Positions 51,018-62,019 of a DNA stretch of 64,000 nucleotides are shown here, in pieces (position 1 is the first letter of the stretch; each line of letters starts with the position of its first letter). The notes under the pieces were generated by a model, which saw only the letters and a program-made list of their open reading frames with translations, ran no database searches and was not told the DNA's origin. The stretch is from Arthrobacter woluwensis (lineage in GTDB: Bacteria > Actinomycetota > Actinomycetes > Actinomycetales > Micrococcaceae), in NCBI RefSeq assembly GCF_030816155.1, contig NZ_JAUSXR010000001.1, forward strand, positions 248,001 to 312,000, written 5' to 3'. The position numbers were made by a program, and so were the translations under genes.

Positions 51018-52331
51018 ATGTCAGGAACACGTCTTGCCCCACCGGCGAAGCAGCCCACGATGGGCCGCGCCGTCGCCAACATCCTCAAAGGATCGGCCGG
51101 CAACCTCATCGAGTGGTACGACCTCTACGTCTACGCCGCCTTCTCCTCCTATTTCGCGAGCTCCTTCTTCAACGGCAAGGACCCGGCGCAGGCCCAGATC
51201 GACGCGTACCTCACGTTCGCCCTGACCTTCCTGATGCGGCCCGTGGGCTCCTGGTTCTTCGGGCGCTTCGCGGACCGCCGGGGACGCCGTGCCGCACTGA
51301 CCGTGTCCGTCAGCCTCATGGGCGTCGGCTCACTCCTGGTCGCCGTGCTGCCGACCGTCGCGCAGATCGGCGTCTGGGCGACCGTCCTCATGTACGCGTC
51401 GCGGCTGCTGCAGGGCTTCTCCGTGGGCGGGGAGTACGGCACGAGCGCCACCTACATGAGTGAAGCGGCGGTGAGCGGCAAGCGCGGCTTCTTCTCGAGC
51501 TTCCAGTACGTCACCCTGGTGGGCGGCCAGGTCCTGGCCCTCCTGACCCTCGTGATCCTCCAGCAGACGCTGGGCGAGCAGGCCATCCACGACTGGGGCT
51601 GGCGCATCCCGTTCGCCATCGGCGCGGTGGCATCCCTGCTGGTGCTGTGGCTCCGGCGGACCATGGACGAGACCATCTCCACCGAACAGCGCGAAGCGGT
51701 CCGCTCGGACGGCGCCCAGCCCGGCACCCTCAAGCTCCTCTTCACGAAGCACTGGAAGCAGTTCCTGGTGGTGGTGTTCTTCACCATGGGCGGCACGTGC
51801 GCGTTCTACCTCTACACCACGTACATCCTCAGCTACATGAACAACGTCTCCCACATCCCGAAGGCGCAGACGTCGGTCATCAACTTCTGGGCGCTGCTGC
51901 TGTTCATGCTCATTCAGCCGCTGTTCGGGATGCTCTCCGACCGGATCGGCCGCCGGACCCTGCTCATCGTCTTCGGCGTGCTGGGCACCGTGTTCACCTG
52001 GCCGATCATGTCGACCCTGGCCACCGTGCATGACCCCCTCCCGGCCTTCCTGCTCATGGTCGCCGCGCTGCTGATCGTGGTGAACTACACCTCGGTCAAC
52101 GCGATCATGAAGGCCGAGCTGTTCCCGTCCTCGGTGCGCGCCCTCGGCGTGGGCCTGGGCTATGCGGTGGCGAACTCGCTCTTCGGCGGGACGACGCCGC
52201 TGATCGGCGAGTGGCTGTCCGCCCAGGGGCACAAGGAATGGCTCTTCACCTACGTGACCATCACGATCGCGCTCTCGCTCGTGGTGTACCTCTTCTTCCT
52301 GCCGAAGGACCGGCCGGAAGACCTCGACTGA
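51018..52331 (+). CDS. MFS transporter, metabolite:H+ symporter (MHS) family
   Basis: A 437-residue 12-segment symporter. The MHS hallmarks are GSAGNLIEWYDLYVYAAFSS, RPVGSWFFGRFADRRGRRAA and RLLQGFSVGGEYGTSATYMSE. Relatives carry alpha-ketoglutarate, citrate, shikimate or proline/betaine; this one looks closest to the dicarboxylate KgtP branch, but the substrate is not certain. ATG at 51018 follows GGAAAGGTG. Codon use is back to core style. Confidence 0.9.
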   Translation: MSGTRLAPPAKQPTMGRAVANILKGSAGNLIEWYDLYVYAAFSSYFASSFFNGKDPAQAQIDAYLTFALTFLMRPVGSWFFGRFADRRGRRAALTVSVSLMGVGSLLVAVLPTVAQIGVWATVLMYASRLLQGFSVGGEYGTSATYMSEAAVSGKRGFFSSFQYVTLVGGQVLALLTLVILQQTLGEQAIHDWGWRIPFAIGAVASLLVLWLRRTMDETISTEQREAVRSDGAQPGTLKLLFTKHWKQFLVVVFFTMGGTCAFYLYTTYILSYMNNVSHIPKAQTSVINFWALLLFMLIQPLFGMLSDRIGRRTLLIVFGVLGTVFTWPIMSTLATVHDPLPAFLLMVAALLIVVNYTSVNAIMKAELFPSSVRALGVGLGYAVANSLFGGTTPLIGEWLSAQGHKEWLFTYVTITIALSLVVYLFFLPKDRPEDLD

Positions 52332-52362
52332 CGCTGCGATCCCCCCACGCGGCGTCTAGCGT

Positions 52363-52438
52363 ACGACGGCGCGCGGCACCCGGCTGAGCGGACCACCCCC
52401 CACGGTCCAACGGCGGCCGGGCGGCCGCGCGCCGTCGT
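52363..52438. terminator. Long-loop hairpin between convergent genes
   Basis: 15-bp perfect arms, ACGACGGCGCGCGGC at 52363-52377 and its complement at 52424-52438, around a 46-nt loop. It lies between the MHS gene and the convergent tgt. The outer ACGACGGCG/CGCCGTCGT echoes the hairpins at 4612 and 24813. Confidence 0.55.
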
Positions 52439-52475
52439 CGTCTCCGCGCGCTGTGGGGTGGGGGAGAGGGCGCCG

Positions 52476-54853
<2,378 letters not shown>

Positions 54854-54966
54854 CAGTGGGTTACCTCCCGGTGTCCGGTCCAGTTCGCCGCACAGTCTAC
54901 AAACTGCGCCTGACAATTCGGCGGGAGGGAGGACACGCCGGAGCGCCGGACCGGCCGGAAAGCCGC

Positions 54967-55509
54967 CTAGAAGGCCGCGATCCCGGAGAACGCCAGGGCC
55001 TGGCGCACCAGCTGTCCGCGGCCGCCGTCGAACTCCTGCTGGACCGTGGGGCTCAGCACCTCATCCGGCGACATCCAGGTCAGTTCCAGGGCGTCCTGGC
55101 GGGGGCTGCACTCGCCGGTGACAGGCACCAGGTAAACGAGCGAGACGGCGTGCTGACGGTCGTCCGTGAAGCCGGTGTGGGACGGCGCCGGGAAGTACTC
55201 CGCCACGGTGAACGGCACCGGGCTCGGCGGGAGCTGCGGCAGCGCGAGGGCCCCCAGGTCCTTCTCGAGGTGGCGCAGCAGCGCGGCGCGGATGGTCTCG
55301 CGGTAGAGGACGCGCCCGGAGACCAGGGAACGCACCATGTTGCCCTCGGCGTCGCCCTGTAGAAGAGAACCGACCTCGATCACGAGTCCCAGCGGATCCA
55401 GCCGCACGGGAACCGCCTCCACGTAGACCATCGGAAGGCGGTTCCTGGCCTCGTAAAGGTCCTCATCGGACAGCCAGCCGGGGTAGGGGTCCGGGGTGCG
55501 TACGCTCAT
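54967..55509 (-). CDS. NUDIX hydrolase family protein (DUF4916 type)
   Basis: A 180-residue NUDIX-related protein. Conserved blocks are VYVEAVPVRLDPLGLVIEVG, the divergent Nudix box LYRETIRAALLRHLEKDLGA and SPVPFTVAEYFPAPSHTG, as in actinobacterial DUF4916 proteins. The strict GX5EX7REUXEEXGU box is not kept, so hydrolase activity is uncertain. CATAAT lies 6 nt before the ATG at 55509 (leaderless). Confidence 0.8.
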   Translation of the reverse strand: MSVRTPDPYPGWLSDEDLYEARNRLPMVYVEAVPVRLDPLGLVIEVGSLLQGDAEGNMVRSLVSGRVLYRETIRAALLRHLEKDLGALALPQLPPSPVPFTVAEYFPAPSHTGFTDDRQHAVSLVYLVPVTGECSPRQDALELTWMSPDEVLSPTVQQEFDGGRGQLVRQALAFSGIAAF

Positions 55510-55536
55510 GAACCCATTATGACCGGCGGGCGGGCC

Positions 55537-56052
55537 TCAGCCCGCGAAGCCGGCGGCCCACTCGTTCACGCGCCGCTTGCTCTCCTCGGGGGAGAGGTCT
55601 TCGACGCGCGTCATCACGGCCCAGCGGACGCCGAACGGATCGAGGATGGACGCGTACCGGTCGCCCGAGACGAAGTTCGCGGGCGCTTCGCGGATCGTGG
55701 CCCCGGCGGCCTCGGCCTTCGCGGTGACGGCGTCCACATCGGGGACGTAGATCGCCAAGGACATGCTGATCCCGCCCGGCTGGGGCGCCACGAGGCCGTA
55801 CTCGGGCAGAGGGTCGCCGATGGTGATGCTCCCGGAGGCGAACCGCAGCTCGGCCTCGCCGATCACGTCGCCCATGCGCGTGTCGGAGACGACGACGGCG
55901 CCGAACACGTCGCGGTAGAACTCCAGGGCCGCGGGGGCCGGGGAGACCACGACGTGCGGCGTGATGGAGGTGCGGCCGTGCGGAATGCCGTCGGTGGTGA
56001 ACTCACCCGTGGCGGGTGCTGTGGGCTGATCCTGTGCTGGTGTTTCGCTCAT
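55537..56052 (-). CDS. VOC family (PhnB-like) protein
   Basis: A 171-residue vicinal-oxygen-chelate protein: HGRTSITPHVVVSPAPAALE, FYRDVFGAVVVSDTRM and FGVRWAVMTRVEDLSPEE, the last typical of PhnB-like glyoxalase/bleomycin-resistance relatives. Reaction unknown. The start is 27 bp downstream of nothing obvious on the same strand; it follows the NUDIX gene with a 27-bp gap in the reverse order of transcription. Confidence 0.85.
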   Translation of the reverse strand: MSETPAQDQPTAPATGEFTTDGIPHGRTSITPHVVVSPAPAALEFYRDVFGAVVVSDTRMGDVIGEAELRFASGSITIGDPLPEYGLVAPQPGGISMSLAIYVPDVDAVTAKAEAAGATIREAPANFVSGDRYASILDPFGVRWAVMTRVEDLSPEESKRRVNEWAAGFAG

Positions 56053-56165
56053 GACACCACTCTGGCGCGGGGCGCGGGCTGTGTCTTGAAGAAATCGGCC
56101 AGGGGAGGGACTCGCCCGCGGAGGCCGGACGGAAACCGGGCCGGCCAGGGCGCCGGCCCCGCGGC

Positions 56166-56759
56166 TCAGCGGCCCTGCGCCACCTCGGCCAGGACCTTGA
56201 TCATGGCTTGGAGATCCTCGGCGGACGGCCGGTCCTCGATCCCGGCGTGGCTGCTGTCCGAATGCAGGAAGAGTGCCGCGAACACCAGGGAGGTGGCGGC
56301 GCGGGCCCGCAGCGGGGTGGTCTTCTGCTCGGCCAGGGCGATGATCTCCGCCCGCAACCCGGACATCCAGTGGTGCACGGCGGCCATGAGCTCGGGTTCG
56401 TTGTCCACGAGCTTCTTCAAGCGCGGAACGCTGTCCGGGCCGCTCGAGAGGCTGCCGATGAGGTGGCAGAGGTCGTCGATGATCGGCCCCTCGCTGTCCA
56501 GGAACAGGTGTGCGCGGGCCTCGGAGAGGGGGTTGCTCGGCAGCCCCAGGGACGCGGCCGCCTTGGAGGGGAAGTAGTTGAAGAAGGTCCGTTCCGAGAT
56601 CCCCGCCCGGGCGCAGATGTCCGCGATCGTCACTTGCGCCAGCCCCTCTTCGAGCACCAGCGCCCGCGCGGCATCATGGATCGCCTGCCGGGTCTGCTGC
56701 TTTTTGCGTTCCCGCAGGGAACCGTGGACTGCGTCTGTTGCGGACGTCATGGGGTTCAT
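56166..56759 (-). CDS. TetR family regulator
   Basis: A 197-residue repressor with the DNA-binding part TRQAIHDAARALVLEEGLAQ and IADICARAGISERTFFNYFPSK, typical of the AcrR-like group. It lies directly downstream of the DHA2 exporter gene on the same strand (77-bp gap) and probably controls it. A candidate operator TTGCAGACTCTGCAA stands before the exporter gene. Confidence 0.88.
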   Translation of the reverse strand: MNPMTSATDAVHGSLRERKKQQTRQAIHDAARALVLEEGLAQVTIADICARAGISERTFFNYFPSKAAASLGLPSNPLSEARAHLFLDSEGPIIDDLCHLIGSLSSGPDSVPRLKKLVDNEPELMAAVHHWMSGLRAEIIALAEQKTTPLRARAATSLVFAALFLHSDSSHAGIEDRPSAEDLQAMIKVLAEVAQGR

Positions 56760-56836
56760 GGATGCTTCCTCTGGTCTGCCCGTGCTCCGGCCCCGGGAGG
56801 TCCCGGGGCCGGAACACGGTTCAGTCCTGGCGCCGC

Positions 56837-58894
56837 TCAGCTCTCGGCGAGCTGGGCGGCCGTGTTCTTATCGGCCTGTTCCTGCAGAGCCGAACGCTGG
56901 CGCAGCGGCGGCACCTTGAAGAACCAGCTGAGGATGAACGCCAGGAGGATCACTCCCAGGCCCACCCAGTAGATGCTGACCGCGGAGGTGTTGAACCCGG
57001 TCATGAACTGACGGGTCAGGCGCGGATCGGCACCCTTGAGGTACGAGGTGTCCGAGGTCGACGCGCTGCCGCCGTTCTCCGACTTCTGTTCCTTCAGCTT
57101 ATCGATCATGGTCGGCGCCAGCTTGTCCACCACGGCCTGCCGCTGGCCGGCGTCGCTGAAGTCGATGGCGAGCTTGCCGTTCACGACGGCGGCGTTCGCC
57201 TGGCGTGCCGCGGCCTCCAGAGCCTTCTGCTCGGCGGCCGGCTTCGCGGCGGCGACCTGCTGATCAATGATGCTCTGCGCGGCCTCCGCGGGAACCTGAC
57301 CCGCCGTGACCTTGGCCTGAACGGCGGCGGTCACCTGCTGGGTCACCGCGTCGTCCGCGGCCTTCTTCGCGGCGGCCGTGCCCTGGTCGAGACCCTTCTG
57401 GAGCTCGTCCTTGACCGGGTTCACGATCGGGTTCCACAGCTGATCCATGACGCCCTTGTTCGCCGGGGCGGTCGCCACGGACGGGGTGAGGGCGGCGTCC
57501 AGGGAGGACTTCAGATCGTTCTCGTTCTGCATGGCCGTGGTGATGTTGTTCGGCATCACGGCGAACAGCACGGAGAGCAGCACCGCGGTGCCCAAGGTGC
57601 CGCCGATCTGGCGGAAGAAGGTGGACGAGCTGGTCGCCACACCCATGTCCCGGGGCTCCACGGAGTTCTGCGATGCGAGCGTCAGGGTCTGCATGAGCTG
57701 GCCGAGGCCGAGACCGATCAGGAACATGCCGATCATGAGGAACCAGAGCGGCTTGTCGATGGTCATGAACGTCAGCACCAGGTAGCCGCACGCGGTGGCA
57801 AAGGTGCCGGTGATCGGGAAGATCCGGTACTTGCCGGTCTTCGCGATCAGCTGGCCGGACACGATCGAGGCGATCATGAGGCCTGCGACCATGGGCAGCG
57901 TGGCGAAGCCGGACTCGGTGGGCGTCAGGCCCGTGACCAGCTGGAGGTACAGCGGGAGGGTCAGCATGGCGCCGAACATCGCGAAGCCCACCAGGAAACC
58001 GAGGACCGTGGCCATGGAGAACGTGCCGGAGCGGAAGAGCCGCAGCGGGATGATCGCGTCCGACTTCATGATCGATTCGATGATGATGAAGGCCGCGAGA
58101 CCCACGGCGCCGATCACGTAGCAGGCGATGGCCGTCGCGGAGCCCCAGCCCCATTCACGGCCCTGTTCGGCCACGAGGAGGAGCGGGACCAAGGTGACGA
58201 TGACCGCCGTCGCGCCCCACCAGTCGATCCTGACCTTGCCGTGCTCATGGAACTTGGGCAGGTGCAGGAAGGCGAGGACCATGGCGAGTGCCGCGAGGCC
58301 GATCGGGACGTTGATGAGGAACACCCAGCGCCAGCCGGTGATCCACAGGATCTGGTCGGCGTCGGCGAACACGCCGCCGATCAGCGGGCCGATCACGGAG
58401 GAGACGGCGAAGACGGCCAGGAAGTAGCCCTGGTACTTGGCGCGCTCGCGGGGAGCCAGGATGTCGCCCATGATGGCCAGCGGGATGGACATGAGGGCGC
58501 CGGCGCCGATGCCCTGGAAGCCGCGGAAGGCGGCGAGCATGAGCATGGAGTCCGAGAAGGAGGAGAGCAGCGAGCCGACCAGGAAGACGCCCAGACCGAA
58601 GAGGTAGAGCGGGCGGCGGCCGAAGATGTCCGAGAGCTTGCCGTAGATCGGCGTCGAGATGGTGGAGGTGATCAGGTAGGCCGTGGTCACCCAGGCCTGC
58701 TGGTCCAGTCCGTGGAGGTCATCGCCGATGGTGCGGATGGCCGTGCCGACGATCGTCTGGTCCAGGGAGGAGAGGAACATTCCGGCCATGAGCGCGTAGA
58801 TGACCAGGAGGATCTGGCGATGCGTCATGACGGGATTGCCTGAGCCGGGTTGCTGAGCCTCGGCAGATGCTGCGTGAGCAGTGCTTGTGGACAT
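56837..58894 (-). CDS. DHA2 family multidrug MFS transporter
   Basis: A 685-residue, 14-segment drug:proton antiporter. Signatures are FLSSLDQTIVGTAIRTIGDD (motif D1), YGKLSDIFGRRPLYLFG (motif A) and FLINVPIGLAALAMV. Between the last two segments there is an unusually long extracytoplasmic insert of about 170 residues rich in Ala, Gln and Lys (repeat-like AAAKKAADDAVTQQVTAAVQ), probably coiled coil. It is co-oriented with the tetR gene and divergent from an AraC gene. Confidence 0.92.
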   Translation of the reverse strand: MSTSTAHAASAEAQQPGSGNPVMTHRQILLVIYALMAGMFLSSLDQTIVGTAIRTIGDDLHGLDQQAWVTTAYLITSTISTPIYGKLSDIFGRRPLYLFGLGVFLVGSLLSSFSDSMLMLAAFRGFQGIGAGALMSIPLAIMGDILAPRERAKYQGYFLAVFAVSSVIGPLIGGVFADADQILWITGWRWVFLINVPIGLAALAMVLAFLHLPKFHEHGKVRIDWWGATAVIVTLVPLLLVAEQGREWGWGSATAIACYVIGAVGLAAFIIIESIMKSDAIIPLRLFRSGTFSMATVLGFLVGFAMFGAMLTLPLYLQLVTGLTPTESGFATLPMVAGLMIASIVSGQLIAKTGKYRIFPITGTFATACGYLVLTFMTIDKPLWFLMIGMFLIGLGLGQLMQTLTLASQNSVEPRDMGVATSSSTFFRQIGGTLGTAVLLSVLFAVMPNNITTAMQNENDLKSSLDAALTPSVATAPANKGVMDQLWNPIVNPVKDELQKGLDQGTAAAKKAADDAVTQQVTAAVQAKVTAGQVPAEAAQSIIDQQVAAAKPAAEQKALEAAARQANAAVVNGKLAIDFSDAGQRQAVVDKLAPTMIDKLKEQKSENGGSASTSDTSYLKGADPRLTRQFMTGFNTSAVSIYWVGLGVILLAFILSWFFKVPPLRQRSALQEQADKNTAAQLAES

Positions 58895-58957
58895 GAAAGA
58901 GACCAGGACTTTCGGTGAAGGGTTCTGGGGAAGTGTGTGCCGGATTCGGCGACAAGT

Positions 58958-58989
58958 TTGCAGACTCTGCAACTTTACATACTCTGCAA
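58958..58989. promoter_or_regulatory. Candidate TetR operator between exporter and araC-type gene
   Basis: TTGCAGA-C-TCTGCAA (58958-58972) is a perfect 7+7 palindrome; a third half-site TCTGCAA follows at 58983-58989. It lies 64 bp before the exporter start. Confidence 0.65.
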
Positions 58990-59036
58990 TAATTCCGGCA
59001 AGGGTCTGTGATCCCCGACACGGGGAGAATGGGACC

Positions 59037-59867
59037 GTGATCTCTTCCAAAGGACATCTCAATCCCGGGGCGGCCGGCGTCCGCCTGGACCGCTTCGCCC
59101 CGCCGGCCGGCACGGAAGACGTGGTGCGGCACCTCTGGCGCGTCCGGTGGTCCCTTCCGGACGGCGCCGTCCAGCGGCAGCGCGTGCTCAGCTACCCGGC
59201 GTCGAACGTGGTCTTCGGCCCGGACGGCGCGATGCTGTCGGGGCTCGGCACGGCCGTCGCGACGCAGGATCTCGAGGGTGAGTCCTGGGCGCTCGGCCTG
59301 CTCCTCCGCCCTGCCGCGACACGGCTTTTCAGCGCTGATCTCTCCAGTGCCGAGCCGCCGGCCGCGCTGGTGGGCCGCGTGGTGTCTCTCGCCGGCGCTC
59401 CGGTCGCCGCGGTCCGCGCCGCGATGGAGGACGACGACGCCGGCCCCGCCCCGCTCCATGCGGCGCTCGCGGAGTGGCTGGCCCCGTTCGCGGAACGCGT
59501 CGACGAGCGGATGCGGCTCTGCAACGAGGTGTGCCGCCTGGCGGAGGAGGACCCGGACATGCTCCGGGTCGACGAGCTCGCCCGGGCCGCAGGCCTCCCC
59601 GTCCGGTCGCTGGACCGGCTGGTGAAGGATCACGTGGGCGTGACGCCGAAGTGGCTGATCGACTGCCGCCGCCTGCAGGAGGCGGCCACGGTGCTCTACG
59701 CCGACGCCACGGCCTCCCTTCCGGACCTGGCGCACCGCCTCGGGTTCTCCGATCAGGCGCATTTCAGCCGCAGTTACCGCAAGGTGATCGGGGAGACCCC
59801 GGCCCAGACGCGGGCGGCGGGGGAGCAGGCGCGGTCCGTGGGGAACGTGCCGCCTCGGCTGCGCTGA
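59037..59867 (+). CDS. AraC family regulator
   Basis: A 276-residue regulator. The N-terminal half resembles the DUF6597/ligand-free domain of small AraC proteins (PPAGTEDVVRHLWRVRWSLP, SYPASNVVFGPDG). The C-terminal AraC HTH has RVDELARAAGLPVRSLDRLV and DLAHRLGFSDQAHFSRSYRK. GTG at 59037 has GAGAAT 6 nt upstream. It faces the DHA2 exporter and could co-regulate it. Confidence 0.88.
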   Translation: MISSKGHLNPGAAGVRLDRFAPPAGTEDVVRHLWRVRWSLPDGAVQRQRVLSYPASNVVFGPDGAMLSGLGTAVATQDLEGESWALGLLLRPAATRLFSADLSSAEPPAALVGRVVSLAGAPVAAVRAAMEDDDAGPAPLHAALAEWLAPFAERVDERMRLCNEVCRLAEEDPDMLRVDELARAAGLPVRSLDRLVKDHVGVTPKWLIDCRRLQEAATVLYADATASLPDLAHRLGFSDQAHFSRSYRKVIGETPAQTRAAGEQARSVGNVPPRLR

Positions 59868-59973
59868 GGGAATGGGCCGGGGTGAGGGAGACGCCAGGCT
59901 GAGGGCGACGCCGGGTTGCCGGCAGCCAGGCCGTTCCGGGTGTTCCCCAAGGTGGGGTCGCTAGATTGGCCCG

Positions 59974-60711
59974 ATGACCAGTCTTCGCCTGCGCCCCAGC
60001 CCGCCCCTGACGGCCCGTCCTGAACGGGTCCGGTGGCTCGCCGCGGCGTTCGCGGTGTTCGGTGCCGCATGGTTCGTCCTGATGATGGTCAGCTACCTGG
60101 ATCACGTCTTCGTGGGCGCCGCGGATGTGCCCGTGCATGACTGGGCGATCTCGCTCAGGACCCCGGTGGCCACGGCGATACTCGCGTTCATCACCACGCT
60201 GACCGGTCCGAGCTGGATGACCGTCATCACGGCGATCACCGGATTCGGCTGGATGATCCTCTTCCGCGAATGGCGCCGGCCGGTCCTGCTGATGGGTGCG
60301 ATGACCCTCGCGGTCCTGGTGTCGACGCTCATCAAGCACGAACTGAGCCGGGCCCGCCCGGACCCGCTCCAGATGATGCTGACCATCGACCAGTCCTACT
60401 CCTTCCCCTCGGGGCACACCCTGGGGACGGCCGTCTTCGCCGGGTCTCTGGCCTATCTCCTGGCCGCACATTCCGCACGCCGGAACGCCTTCGCGCTCGG
60501 AGCGGTCCTCGCCGTGGCGTTCACGGCCCTGGTGGCGTTCACCCGCCTGTATCTCGGATACCACTGGCTCACGGATGTGCTGGCTTCGGCCGGGCTCTCC
60601 CTGGTGTTCATCGCCGCGGTCATGGTGGGGGATCTGTTCCTCAGCAGGAAGCCGGCGGCGAGGGCCGAAACGGTCGAGGAACCTACGAACGGTCCTGTCG
60701 AGCGGGCGTGA
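59974..60711 (+). CDS. PAP2-superfamily phosphatase
   Basis: A 245-residue, six-segment membrane phosphatase. The three acid-phosphatase motifs are KHELSRARPDP, YSFPSGHTLG and TRLYLGYHWLTDVLAS. Substrates are likely undecaprenyl or phosphatidyl phosphates at the outer membrane face. TAGATT lies 6 nt before the ATG (leaderless). Its 3' end overlaps the convergent GH76 gene by 29 bp. Confidence 0.92.
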   Translation: MTSLRLRPSPPLTARPERVRWLAAAFAVFGAAWFVLMMVSYLDHVFVGAADVPVHDWAISLRTPVATAILAFITTLTGPSWMTVITAITGFGWMILFREWRRPVLLMGAMTLAVLVSTLIKHELSRARPDPLQMMLTIDQSYSFPSGHTLGTAVFAGSLAYLLAAHSARRNAFALGAVLAVAFTALVAFTRLYLGYHWLTDVLASAGLSLVFIAAVMVGDLFLSRKPAARAETVEEPTNGPVERA

Positions 60712-61810
60712 GAGTCGCGGCGGCTTCGAGGGTCATCCAGGCCTGAAGCTGGGCGGCGAATTCCACGGTCCCGTCCAGCAGTGAGGGGCGGTCCTGGAGC
60801 GAGATCCCGTCCAGCGGTGAGCTGCCGTCCCGTTGCGCGGGGTCGTGCGCGCCCGCGGTCTCCCGCGGGAAGACCCAGCCCTCGCCCGAGTCCTGCCGGC
60901 CCGCCCAGAACGCGTCCGCCGTCGTCGTGACGAGTGCCGAGGCGGTGTCACGTGCCGTGGGGGACAAGCGTTCGTCCCGGGCGGCCAGGGCGAGGTAGCG
61001 CGCCAGGATCCCGGTGAAGAGCGCACCGTCGCCGGGGCCGTGCGTCTGGAGGGCGCCCCCGGGGTGCGTGAGCCGGTCCGCCACGGCCTGGATCAGCTCC
61101 TCGGCATGGCGCAGATCATCCGGGGTCCCGAGCGCCAGGTAGGACCCCAGCACCGGCCCCTGATTGTAGGAGTAGACCTCCCGTGCCACGGTGGTGCTGC
61201 CGTCCGGCTGGAGGTGGATGCCGTCGAGGAACAGGCCGGTGTCCGGGTCCAGCAGGCGTCCACGGAGCCAGTCGACCAGGGCCCGGGCGCGGGCCGTGTC
61301 GCCGCTGCGGGCGAAGTACAGGGAGACGGGCGCTGTGGCCGGGGTGTTCTTGAAGTCCCGTGCCGAGCTCCAGAAGCTGCCGCCACCCAGCTCGTCCGTG
61401 CTGGCCAGCACCAGTCGGCGGTTCAGCGTCCGCTGGAGGGCGTCGAGGCCGCGGGCGTGGCGCGCTCCGGGATCGAGGGCCTGGAGTCGCTGAGCGGCCA
61501 GGGCCAGCCAGGCCATGTCATCGGTGTACGAGTTCACGTAGCGGAAGACGTTGTGGAGGCGGATCGAGCGGATGACCCGCCGGGCGAGGGCCGCCTTCCG
61601 GCCGTCCGGATCCTGTTCGCGCAGGGCGGCGTCGACCAGCGCGTCCACGTAATGCGCCTGCCACCAGTAGTGCCAGACGCCGAGTTCGCTGAAGGCGCGG
61701 CTGGGCGCCTTGATCCGTCCCAGGTGCGTTCCGGGAAGGCCTGCGAGGCGTCGGCCGTGGCGGGCGATCACGGAGCGGGCCGCCTCCGCCGCGCGTTGCT
61801 GTGCGTCCAT
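60683..61810 (-). CDS. Glycoside hydrolase family 76 protein
   Basis: A 375-residue (alpha/alpha)6-barrel protein of GH76, which includes endo-alpha-1,6-mannanases. The catalytic pair is in SYTDDMAWLALAAQRL. Other marks are HYWWQAHYVDALVDAA, TDELGGGSFWSSARDFKNTP and YSYNQGPVLGSYLALG. No signal peptide is visible, so it would act in the cytosol, odd for a mannan-degrading enzyme. TAGGCT is 6 nt before the ATG at 61810. Confidence 0.88.
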   Translation of the reverse strand: MDAQQRAAEAARSVIARHGRRLAGLPGTHLGRIKAPSRAFSELGVWHYWWQAHYVDALVDAALREQDPDGRKAALARRVIRSIRLHNVFRYVNSYTDDMAWLALAAQRLQALDPGARHARGLDALQRTLNRRLVLASTDELGGGSFWSSARDFKNTPATAPVSLYFARSGDTARARALVDWLRGRLLDPDTGLFLDGIHLQPDGSTTVAREVYSYNQGPVLGSYLALGTPDDLRHAEELIQAVADRLTHPGGALQTHGPGDGALFTGILARYLALAARDERLSPTARDTASALVTTTADAFWAGRQDSGEGWVFPRETAGAHDPAQRDGSSPLDGISLQDRPSLLDGTVEFAAQLQAWMTLEAAATLTPARQDRS

Positions 61811-61883
61811 GTCCCGAGCCTAACGGCTGGTCCGGCAAGGAGTCCGTCCAGGCCGTTTCATACCCGGGCGGGAATGTGATGTA

Positions 61884-61899
61884 GTTAACATGCATTAAC
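61884..61899. promoter_or_regulatory. A+T-rich palindromic site
   Basis: GTTAACATGCATTAAC: outer GTTAA/TTAAC arms, in the 209-bp divergent region between GH76 and acyl-CoA dehydrogenase genes. Confidence 0.4.
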
Positions 61900-62019
61900 G
61901 CAATGGCCTCATCCGGCCGGACGTCGATGCGGTTGATCACCAGCATGCCGGGCCCGCATCGGGGTTCCGGCACCGGCACAGGCGCCCGGTTGACCACGGG
62001 GCGTCGGGAAGGCTGTCCC

